The position numbers and the translations under genes were made by a program. From Chryseobacterium geocarposphaerae (lineage in GTDB: Bacteria; Bacteroidota; Bacteroidia; Flavobacteriales; Weeksellaceae), in assembly GCF_002797535.1 (NCBI RefSeq), contig NZ_PGFD01000003.1, positions 124,001-188,000 of the forward strand: a DNA stretch of 64,000 nt, given 5' to 3'. Shown piece after piece: positions 1 through 8,200 of the stretch; positions within the stretch are counted from its first letter, which is position 1, and each line of letters begins with the position of its first letter. The notes beneath the pieces are model-generated. The model ran no database searches, was not told where the DNA came from, and was given only the letters and a program-made list of their open reading frames with translations.

Positions 1-321
1 TCTTTAAGGATAGAAATTGAAGATGAAAAAACCGCAATACGAGGTGTTTTCGGACCTAGCTCTGCGGTTTGGACTTTCTTTATGTTTTTATACTTTTCTT
101 TTTCTATTCTCTGGATGACTTTTTTCACCATGCATTATGTAGAGAATCAAATCAACAGTCATGAATTTCCCTGGGCTCTCAATGCTTCTTTTGTAATGCT
201 GTTTTGCATTGGGCTTACCTATGCAGCGGCCAGATTTGGTCAGCATAAAGGTAAAGAGGAGATGCAAAAGTTAAGAAGATTTGCAGAGGAATCTACCTTA
301 CAATTTGAAAAGAAAGAATAA
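1..321 (+). CDS. Membrane protein, 5' end outside window
   Basis: The reading frame is open from base 1, so the gene starts upstream and only its last 106 codons are present; the ATG at 82 is internal. The visible part has a short charged stretch, then two hydrophobic segments (starting near FFMFLYFSFSILW and NASFVMLFCIGLTYAA) and a charged, probably cytoplasmic, coiled tail rich in Lys and Glu. This suggests a small integral inner-membrane protein with at least two helices. I do not recognise the family. Its stop codon at 319-321 directly abuts the stop of the convergent transpeptidase gene, with no room for a separate terminator. Confidence 0.6.
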   Translation, partial: SLRIEIEDEKTAIRGVFGPSSAVWTFFMFLYFSFSILWMTFFTMHYVENQINSHEFPWALNASFVMLFCIGLTYAAARFGQHKGKEEMQKLRRFAEESTLQFEKKE

Positions 322-1359
322 TTAAGGGGCCTCCGTTTTAGGATTTTCAGGCATTTGCTCCAAAACAGCTTTTGCCGCTTTAATAGAATCTACTACAACT
401 TGTCGGTTATCCTGTTCCTTTATTATTTTCTCGATATTCGGTTCGATCATTTTGGTCATTTCCTCTACAGAAATATTATTGGCATTGGGGTCATCCAATA
501 GTTTTCTCCAGGGCTTTCTTCCACCCCATTTATAATCTCCATATACCAGCACTGCAGTACCTTTGGCTTTGGTGGTAGCACCTCCCGGATTTAAAACCCA
601 GGTATCTGCGTAAGAATACAGCCATTGTGCATCTTTCATTAATAATCTTAAACAGGAATGTGATGCCGGATAACCTGGAAGATCATACTGATGCCATCCG
701 ATTCCGTCCAGATTGAATATATTAAAATTATAGGGTAGCTTCCACTCACTGCTTACTGTGGAGATTGCCAGTTTCTTTTTCCAATTGGCAAAAGTAAGTC
801 CTCTCTTCGTTTGTGCAGCTTTTTTCCCCATACTTGTTGGTCCCCATTTCACTAAACTTCCGTTCGAATACACTCCATAAGCCTGAATAGGATAAGAAAA
901 AACTACAAATTTTTTCACGGGACTTAGTACATCCAGCTGCATAGGAAACGGTGAATACTCCATTAAAGTGGTATCTATTTTAGCAGGAACAACTAAAGTA
1001 TCTGCATTCCATTTATTTTTTGCGTCTAATCTGTTCAGTGCAAAGATAGCATAGCGTTCTTTTTCTGTATACTTTTTATTAAAAACAGAAAACAATGAAT
1101 CTTTCAGCTTCTTATCTTTTGGGAAAATAAAAGCATTATAAAAGCCATCTTCCTGCATTGCGGGTGGCAAAGATTCTTTTTGAACAACGGGTTCTTTTTT
1201 AGCAGAATCTTGTTCTGACCCCGAAGTCTCGACGATAGAATCGGCAGTCCCTTGAATTATATCATTTACTTTTTCAGTTTCTTTTTTACAAGAAACCAAA
1301 AGCACCGCCAATGCAATAGTATATAAAAATGATTTTTTCAATGTTGTGTTTTTTCTCAT
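322..1359 (-). CDS. L,D-transpeptidase (YkuD-type) lipoprotein
   Basis: The 345-residue product has a lipoprotein signal peptide ending in LLVSC (Cys24), then a low-complexity linker and a YkuD-type catalytic domain over about residues 145-275. The core motif reads GWHQYDLPGYPASHSCLRLL, with His223 and His234 and the presumed nucleophile Cys237. Such enzymes form 3-3 cross-links in peptidoglycan or attach proteins to it, here probably from the inner leaflet of the outer membrane. The usual motif is SHGC, and here the Gly is Ser, an uncommon variant. Pro-rich and charged segments follow the catalytic domain. The gene is monocistronic. The family call is fairly secure; the exact substrate is not known. 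Confidence 0.85.
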   Translation of the reverse strand: MRKNTTLKKSFLYTIALAVLLVSCKKETEKVNDIIQGTADSIVETSGSEQDSAKKEPVVQKESLPPAMQEDGFYNAFIFPKDKKLKDSLFSVFNKKYTEKERYAIFALNRLDAKNKWNADTLVVPAKIDTTLMEYSPFPMQLDVLSPVKKFVVFSYPIQAYGVYSNGSLVKWGPTSMGKKAAQTKRGLTFANWKKKLAISTVSSEWKLPYNFNIFNLDGIGWHQYDLPGYPASHSCLRLLMKDAQWLYSYADTWVLNPGGATTKAKGTAVLVYGDYKWGGRKPWRKLLDDPNANNISVEEMTKMIEPNIEKIIKEQDNRQVVVDSIKAAKAVLEQMPENPKTEAP

Positions 1360-1734
1360 AAATAAAATTCACCGTTTAGTTGGTCTGTCCACTACAAATA
1401 TCAGACCTAAAATCTAATAAACAGACTATTCAACATAAAAATATTTAAATAAGTATTCCTCGTAATATTCATTATCATTATTTGAATATTGTTCGTTTTT
1501 CTGTTAAAAATACGAAACATTTGGTCAGAATTAATCACTTTGGAATAATTTTTTTCAGGCTTATCAAACCCTTTGATTTATTAATATAAAACTGTAAAAT
1601 CCAATAAGCATGTCAATACATGTAATAAAATGATAACCAACACCATTACAAGTACTCATTGCCAGATAAGGATAAATTAACAAAATTATTTCATTGTTTT
1701 TAATAGAATCTGAACAAAGCTTGTAACTGTTCCT

Positions 1735-1742
1735 TATTTTTG
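1735..1742 (+). promoter_or_regulatory. Possible -7 box (TATTTTTG) of the DUF1826-like gene
   Basis: TATTTTTG matches the Bacteroidota -7 consensus TAnnTTTG and lies 28 nt before the ATG at 1771. No clear TTTG was found at the expected -33 spacing, so this rests on the -7 element alone. The rest of the 1360-1770 gap is AT-rich with no gene seen. Confidence 0.35.
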
Positions 1743-1770
1743 CTTATCCATTAGTCTACTCTTATTTAAT

Positions 1771-2469
1771 ATGAACAATACACTTTCCGGTAACAATCAA
1801 ATCAAAGTAGTTTCTTCTTTTTCCGAACTTGTAAATACCGACTTTCAGATGCCTGTAAATGCCTTTTGTTGGAAAAGAAACTTGGCTGGAGATTTTAAAG
1901 AAATTGTATCTAAGCTTCAATTAAAGGAAGATATTACAGAGGTTTTCATTGAGGATCTTTTAGCACTACAACTTTCAGAACATGGAAATACTGCCAGAGA
2001 AATCATTCTGAATGATATGCAACTCTTAACAGATTCTGGAGCATCTCCTTCTCTTAATTTACTTAAAAAGTATGAGCGGGATGAAGAATTCAGCTTCATT
2101 TCAACAGACGTTTATTCTTACCATATTGATCGCTCCCCTGTCGGAACAGACACTTTTTTGTGTACATATCATGGAACCTCCAGTGATATTCTGCCCAATG
2201 AACAAGCTATACAAAAAATATTGATTCCTGAAATAAGAGAAAAGCTTCAGGAACTGCATAATGGTCCGGAAGAGGAATTCGAAACTTTTTTGAAAGATTA
2301 TTTTTTCGATCTTCATTATGAACCTAAACCGAATGCTAAACCCGTAAATTTAGGTCTAGGACATCTTTGGAGATTAGCCGTGGACCACCCAGAACAAAAG
2401 GTTTTACCTTGTATACATCGTGCACCAAAGGAAAATGTTGGTGAATACCGTCTGCTTTTAATCTGTTGA
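1771..2469 (+). CDS. DUF1826-like protein
   Basis: The product is 232 residues and soluble, with no signal peptide. The conserved-looking parts fit the DUF1826 pattern: an N-terminal NAFCWKR, a central YHIDRSP (His118, Asp120) followed by LCTYHGTSSDILPNE (Cys131), and a C-terminal CIHRAP (Cys214, His216) ending in EYRLLLIC. The spaced His, Asp and Cys residues suggest a cupin-like metal site, but this is inference. DUF1826 proteins have no firmly assigned function that I can state; some occur beside metal-handling genes, which is not the case here. The gene stands alone, ahead of the marR operon. The family assignment rests on motif memory and is moderate. Confidence 0.5.
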   Translation: MNNTLSGNNQIKVVSSFSELVNTDFQMPVNAFCWKRNLAGDFKEIVSKLQLKEDITEVFIEDLLALQLSEHGNTAREIILNDMQLLTDSGASPSLNLLKKYERDEEFSFISTDVYSYHIDRSPVGTDTFLCTYHGTSSDILPNEQAIQKILIPEIREKLQELHNGPEEEFETFLKDYFFDLHYEPKPNAKPVNLGLGHLWRLAVDHPEQKVLPCIHRAPKENVGEYRLLLIC

Positions 2470-2518
2470 TTGCTGATCTTATCAGATTTCCTTTTAATTA
2501 TGATGTGAATTAAGCCTC

Positions 2519-2544
2519 AAATTAGTTTAAATTAAAACTAATTT
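2519..2544. promoter_or_regulatory. Palindromic operator upstream of marR
   Basis: AAATTAGTTT at 2519-2528 and AAACTAATTT at 2535-2544 form a perfect 10-bp inverted repeat with a 6-nt spacer. It sits where the -33 region should be for the -7 box at 2549-2556. Its size and symmetry suit a MarR-family dimer, so autorepression of the marR-usp operon is the natural reading. The role is inferred from position. Confidence 0.55.
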
Positions 2545-2548
2545 ATCA

Positions 2549-2556
2549 TATATTTG
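2549..2556 (+). promoter_or_regulatory. -7 box (TATATTTG) of the marR-usp operon
   Basis: TATATTTG fits the TAnnTTTG consensus exactly and lies 33 nt before the ATG at 2590. The palindrome just upstream overlaps the expected -33 element, so bound repressor would block sigma-factor contact. Confidence 0.55.
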
Positions 2557-2589
2557 TTTATATGAATGATTTAAAGTCTAATAATTAAA

Positions 2590-3045
2590 ATGATACCTTC
2601 ACAAAATCAAAATATTTCTCAGCTGGCACTCGAGCTAGGGCTAGCAATGAATGAGATGAAAAGCAGATTAAGGCAGAAAATTCAGACAAGAATTAATGAA
2701 TATGACTCTTCGCTTTCTTTTGAACTTATCGAAATTCTGGGAATTCTGTGGAGAAATGAAGGAATCAATCAACAAGAGATCAGCACCCAGATCAGCAAAG
2801 ACAAATCAAGCATAACCTATCTGATTAATAATCTGACAAAAAGAGGACTCGTAGAACGGGTTGAAAATAAAAACGACCGAAGGAATAGACAGGTTTTTCT
2901 TACACAAAGCGGAAAGAAACTTATGGAAAAATTATATCCATGGGCTTTGGAACTTTACCAAAAGGCAGCGGAAGGAATTTATGAGAATGAACTTAAAAAT
3001 GCATTGCTTTTAATCAAACAAATGACAGCTAATCTTAACCAATAA
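2590..3045 (+). CDS. MarR-family transcriptional regulator
   Basis: The 151-residue product has the MarR layout: an N-terminal dimerisation helix, a winged helix-turn-helix over about residues 55-110 (INQQEISTQISKDKSSITYL as recognition region, then wing residues RVENKNDRRNRQ with the typical DxRxR pattern), and C-terminal dimerisation helices. MarR proteins usually repress their own operon and release DNA on binding a small molecule or after Cys oxidation; no Cys is present here, so a ligand is more likely than thiol sensing. It is followed 29 nt later by a universal stress protein gene and preceded by a palindromic operator, which suggests co-transcription and autoregulation. Confidence 0.88.
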   Translation: MIPSQNQNISQLALELGLAMNEMKSRLRQKIQTRINEYDSSLSFELIEILGILWRNEGINQQEISTQISKDKSSITYLINNLTKRGLVERVENKNDRRNRQVFLTQSGKKLMEKLYPWALELYQKAAEGIYENELKNALLLIKQMTANLNQ

Positions 3046-3074
3046 AGGCTCTTAAAGGCTAAAATCTTTACGAA

Positions 3075-3923
3075 ATGAGAACAATACTTGTACCTGTTGA
3101 CACAACACAAACTACCGAAAATGCAGTAAAGCTTTCTGCAGACTGGGCAAAACAATACGGATATGATCATATTATCCTTTTAAAAACAAATAACGAATCT
3201 GTATTCGAATATCTGCACTTAGCAGAAGGGCACTCCTTCGTCAACGAAGAAAGTATCAATATGATATTGCAAGACACAGAAGAATTATTAGAGAAATTAA
3301 GCCGAATTATTATTGAAAAGTCGCCCGACATAAAGGTTTCAAAAGCAACGACCGATATGTCTTTGATAAGGAGCATTAATGATATTATAAAAGATCAGCA
3401 GAATGTTGAATTAATTATTTTAGGCAGTGATGATAAAACTTCTGTGACGGAGAGTTTCATTTCGGAAAATATTATAGATATTGCAAGAACAAGTCCTGTA
3501 AAAACCTTAATTGTTCCCAATAGTTACACTTACAACGCAATCAGAAACATATTAATACCTTGTGATATTGATAGTATCACAAAATTAGACAGATTGTTTC
3601 ACTACAAATCGATTATCCACCAAAAAGATATCCATTTGTCGCTTTTAAATATCCATAAAAAAGTAAACAAAGATATTACAGAATCTAAAAAAGAAGAGCT
3701 TGAAAAATACATTTACCAAAATCTGAATGATATTCCCAATAGTATCCACTACTTATACGACGAAAACATCATCAATGGCATTTTATCTTTTGCCTCATTA
3801 AATAAAACCGATCTTGTGATTGCATTACCGGGAAAACACAGTTTCCTTTATTATATAGCCAACAGAAGCATTTCCGAAGGAATTTATCAAAATGTAAGTC
3901 AGCCTGTTTTAATTCTGAAATAA
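3075..3923 (+). CDS. Universal stress protein, tandem Usp domains
   Basis: The 282-residue cytoplasmic protein consists of two Usp domains, about residues 1-150 and 155-282. The first opens with the typical MRTILVPVDTTQTTENAV, and a strand-turn ELIILGSDDKT corresponds to the nucleotide-loop region; the second opens with IRNILIPCDID. The classic ATP-binding GxxGS-type loop is not well kept in either half, so ATP binding is doubtful. Tandem Usp proteins of this length are common in flavobacteria and are linked to stress and stationary survival. The gene follows marR by 29 nt and is closed by a strong terminator at 3952, so the operon has two genes. Confidence 0.85.
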   Translation: MRTILVPVDTTQTTENAVKLSADWAKQYGYDHIILLKTNNESVFEYLHLAEGHSFVNEESINMILQDTEELLEKLSRIIIEKSPDIKVSKATTDMSLIRSINDIIKDQQNVELIILGSDDKTSVTESFISENIIDIARTSPVKTLIVPNSYTYNAIRNILIPCDIDSITKLDRLFHYKSIIHQKDIHLSLLNIHKKVNKDITESKKEELEKYIYQNLNDIPNSIHYLYDENIINGILSFASLNKTDLVIALPGKHSFLYYIANRSISEGIYQNVSQPVLILK

Positions 3924-3951
3924 TTTGATCTGATTATACAAAATAAAAAAG

Positions 3952-3980
3952 AGGCTGCCTCACAATGAGTCAGCCTTTTT
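3952..3980 (+). terminator. Rho-independent terminator of marR-usp
   Basis: AGGCTG (3952-3957) and CTCA (3959-3962) pair with TGAG (3966-3969) and CAGCCT (3971-3976) around a CAA loop, followed by a T run. It lies about 30 nt after the usp stop. The 3981-4134 stretch beyond it holds nothing I can support. Confidence 0.85.
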
Positions 3981-4134
3981 TATACAACTATATAATTTTA
4001 ATGAGCGTAATTAGATCTCATTCAAAAGATTTCTCTAAACCAAGCCTATTTTTAGACATTCCATTTTCCAGTCTTGTCCCTTGCGGCGTCTTACTTAAAA
4101 TATCTGAAATTATTTTGTGATCTCTTTTTCATTT

Positions 4135-5163
4135 CTAAATTAATTTTTCACACTCAATAATACTGGAAATTTCCGTAGCTGTCTGAATCAAATTTTTAAA
4201 GGTTAATCCTGCACTTTCCAGAAGGAATTTAAATTCACTCAATGTACGCTCTTTTCCTGTTGTCATCGCCATAATATTGATATCTAATAACTTTCCGGCG
4301 TGTGGTGTATTCCGCGAGTCATCCGGAATAACAGAATCAATAATTAGTAATTTACCTCCTAAAGGCATCGCTTTTTGTATGTTTTTTAAAATCTTAATCG
4401 ACTCATCATCATTCCAATCGTGGATAACCCATTTTGTCATATAAAGATCTGCACCGGCAGGAACCTCTTCAAAAAAACTTCCGCCAAGTACAGTACATCT
4501 TCCTTTCATATCCTCGGGTATATGCTGTGCTGTTTGTTCTATTACATAAGGTTCATCGAAAACAATCCCAGTACTTTCAGGTGTTGCACTTAAAACAGCA
4601 AACATCATAGCTCCGTTTCCGCCGCCTATATCTACCAACGTTTTGTATGGAGAGAAATCGTAGGTATCAATAATTGTTTTTAAAACAGCACCGGACATTC
4701 CTGCCATAGCTTTTGAAAGATTAACCCCAGCTTCCGGGTTTTGCTTATAATAATCCCAAACAGATGCCCCGTGAGCATATTCAAAAGGTACTTTTCCTGT
4801 TTTTACACCATAAGTTAACTCTCCAAAAGCAGGATAATGCTCTCCAAGATTGGCTAAAGCCCAGGGTTTTACTGACCCCGGAACCTCTGTTAATAAAGTC
4901 GATCCAAAATCATTTAATTCAAACGCTCCATCTTCCCTTTCTTCAAATATTCCAACGCTGGTAACGGCTCTTAATAAGCGGTATAGCGACTTTTCATCTG
5001 AATCGGTTTCTTTTGCTAATTCTGACAAGGTTTTAGCACCGTTCAGGAGCTTATCTGCAATATCTAACTGCGCAACTGAGCGAATACAAGCAGCCACCCA
5101 ATAGCCACTTATTAATTCATACATTTTGAAAGATAACTCTGGTTTTCTTGGTAAGTTTTTCAT
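4135..5163 (-). CDS. SAM-dependent O-methyltransferase (plant/hydroxyneurosporene type)
   Basis: The 342-residue enzyme has an N-terminal dimerisation winged-helix domain (residues 1-95) and a Rossmann methyltransferase domain. SAM motif I is VDIGGGNG (177-184), and the motif KWVIHDWNDDES carries the His (His248) that acts as general base in plant-type O-methyltransferases, followed by GGKLLIIDSVIP. The family methylates hydroxyl groups on small aromatic or polyketide-like molecules. It starts 100 nt from the divergent NRPS gene, which makes it a likely tailoring enzyme for that product, for example O-methylating a hydroxypyrazine. The family call is secure; the substrate is inferred from position. 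Confidence 0.85.
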   Translation of the reverse strand: MKNLPRKPELSFKMYELISGYWVAACIRSVAQLDIADKLLNGAKTLSELAKETDSDEKSLYRLLRAVTSVGIFEEREDGAFELNDFGSTLLTEVPGSVKPWALANLGEHYPAFGELTYGVKTGKVPFEYAHGASVWDYYKQNPEAGVNLSKAMAGMSGAVLKTIIDTYDFSPYKTLVDIGGGNGAMMFAVLSATPESTGIVFDEPYVIEQTAQHIPEDMKGRCTVLGGSFFEEVPAGADLYMTKWVIHDWNDDESIKILKNIQKAMPLGGKLLIIDSVIPDDSRNTPHAGKLLDINIMAMTTGKERTLSEFKFLLESAGLTFKNLIQTATEISSIIECEKLI

Positions 5164-5185
5164 ATAATGATTTATTAATATTAAA

Positions 5186-5210
5186 AATTAAATAGAATGT
5201 GAATTTAATT
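5186..5210. promoter_or_regulatory. Inverted repeat in the divergent OMT/NRPS control region
   Basis: AATTAAAT (5186-5193) and ATTTAATT (5203-5210) form an 8-bp inverted repeat with a 9-nt spacer in the roughly 100-bp gap between the methyltransferase and the NRPS. A shared regulator site would fit, but the gap is nearly pure A and T, so chance is likely. No clear TAnnTTTG box was found for either gene. Confidence 0.25.
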
Positions 5211-5263
5211 ATTTATTTACATAATTTTATATTATTAAAAAAATTAAAACTAAAACCAGCCAA

Positions 5264-8200
5264 ATGAACAAAATCTCAACACAGGGAACAACTGTATTGT
5301 CTTTATTGGATAATGCGGTTATGCTGAATTCTACAAAAACAGCACTTATTTACGAAAATGAAAGAATTTCTTTTAAACAGCTTGACATTAATTCAAACCA
5401 GTTATCAAACTACCTAAAACAAAAAGGAATATTTACGGAGGTTCCTCTTTGCTTTTGTTTAGATCAATCCATAGAAAAGGTTATCGTTATGTTATCCATC
5501 TGGAAATCGGGTGCAGCGTATGTGTCCCTTGATCCGTTGTATCCGGATAATCGTTTGCAGCATATTTTGGAGGATACCAACAGCCCCATGCTAATCACTA
5601 AGAAAAAATTTGCCGAAAAATTTCATTTTTATAAAGGTGAAATTATTTTCATTGATGAAAAAAAAGAAGACATTCTCCAAATGCCTAAAGAAAATCCTGA
5701 TTCCGAAATCAAAAACGGCTTAGCCTATTTAGCCTATACCTCTGGAAGTACAGGAGCTCCGAAAGCGGTAATGGCAGAACATAAAGGATTGGGCAATTTC
5801 ATACAATATTTCGGGGAATTTTTGAATACAGAAAAAGAAGATACCGCACTTAATATTTCATCATCAAATTTTGATGGAATTGTATTAGATCTTTGGGTTC
5901 CTCTTTCATTAGGAATGACAGTCTATCTTTATCCGGACAACAGAATAGTAGGTGATGCGCTGCTTAGTTACATCTGTCAAAACAATATCACTGTTCTCCC
6001 TTATTTACCGGTCTCGATTTTGGCAACTTTACCGACGGACAAGCAAATCGGAAGCTTACGAAAAATATGTACCGGTGGAGAAGCTCCAATAGTTAAGGTG
6101 ATTGAATATTGGAAGACAAAAGTCGAATTAATTAATATCTATGGCCCTACTGAAACTACCGTGGTGGTAAGCGGATTTAAATTTAGTGAAACCCATCCTA
6201 TCGGCACAATTGGGCAACCCTTACGCAACGTAGATTTCTATGTTTTAGATCAGGAGATGAATATTTTGCCTACTAATGAGGTTGGAGAACTTTACATTGG
6301 AGGAATCCAGGTTTCAAGAGGATATTACAATCGTCCGGATCTTACAGCTGAACGATTTTTACCGTTCACAACACCTGACGGAAAAACAACAAGAGTATAT
6401 AAAACAGGCGATCTTGTAAGACAATTGGAAGATCATACCATTGAATTTGTTGGAAGAGCGGATCAGCAAGTGAAAGTCAGAGGTTTTCGTGTAGAGCCTG
6501 CAGAAATTGAAGAAAATATTAAGCAGTCAAATCTTGTTGAAAACTGTGTTATCGTTGTAAAACAAGAGCAAAATGAAAAACAATTAATTTGTTTTTATAA
6601 AAATAACAAAGACAAAAACACTTTTCCGGAAGCTATAAGAGCTTATTTGTTTGAACGATTGCCTTCTTATATGATTCCTTCAAAATTTTTGGAAATTCAG
6701 GAGTTTCCATTAACCGCAAATGGAAAAATTGATAAATCATTCTTAAACACCCTAGAAATCACTGAAGAAAAAAGACATTTTTTTGTTCCACCTCAGACTG
6801 AGTTACAAAAGCAATTAGCCAATGCCTGGAGCACAGTTTTAAATATAAAATCAGTTGGAATTTATGATAATTTCTTTCAGTTTGGAGGAAATTCAATTCT
6901 GGCTTATAAACTTATTTATTTGATTAGACAGGAATTACATCTTCCTTTACAAATTGCTGATCTTTTTTTATATCCATCCATTCACGAGTTAGAGAAATAT
7001 ATTACTGATTTAGAAAAAACCGAACAAAATGAAACCGGTCCATCAATACCTGATAATCATCCCGTTCAATTATCTTTTCAGCAACAGAGCTTATGGTTTC
7101 TAGACAAACTATATGGCAGTGTAGCCTATAATGTGGGTGCGCTATACCCAGTCAATGAAGCTATTTCTTTACCTACTTTAGAAAAGGCCTTTAAAGAATT
7201 ATTAAGAAAACACAGCATTCTAAGAACAATTATAGAAGAAAAAGAAAATCAGGCTTTCCAGTCCGCAATGAGTGAAAATAACTGGATTTTAGAAAATTTA
7301 TATGATGCTGAAAAAGTTCAGGAACTCATAAAAATTCCGTTTGATCTGCAAAGAGATTATATGCTCCGGGCTTATGTTATTCATAAAAATGGCAAGCCGG
7401 CTTCATTGTTTTTGATGGTGCATCACATTGTTACAGATGGATGGTCGATGCCTTTAATTGTTCAGGAAATTAACACTTTATATCATCAAATCTCAAATAA
7501 CCAGGAAGATAAAAGAGTTTTGACAGAATATAAAAATTACGTTATTTACCAATCTAAACAGGATAAAGAAAACGGAATCAATTTCTGGAAAGAGTATTTG
7601 GAAGATGTTTCCGTGCTTCAGATTGCCCACGACTTCAAAAAAGAATATCCGCATCCGGATTCTGGTAAACAGTATCAATTTGAAGTTGATGAAAAACTAA
7701 CCGCAACATTACAGAGAATTTCAGAAGAGCATTCCGCCACATTGTACATCACTCTATTGTCCGCTTTTGGCTTGCTGATGCAATATTACAGTGGTCAACA
7801 GGATATTTGTGTAGGAAGTCCATTTGCTAACCGGCCGCACCGTTTTGACAAAACCATCGGGTATTTTACCAATATGCTTCCGATCCGTATGAAAATTGAT
7901 GGGAATCCTGTCTTTTCAGATTTTTTACACCAAATAAAAAATATGATTCCGCAAGTTTTTCAACACCAGGAAACTCCGCTGGAAACAATTATCAGTAATG
8001 TGATTAAAGACAGGTTTGCCGGGCACAATCCTTTATTTCAAAATGTTTTTGTCTTACAAAATCCAAATGAAAAATTTGAGATTTCGACTCCAATAGAAAA
8101 TCATAATGCTGAATGGATTTTTAATCAAAAAACAAAATTTGATTTACAATTTGAAGTGCTTCCGATTGGCGAAAAATTAAAAGTAAATATTGATTATTCT

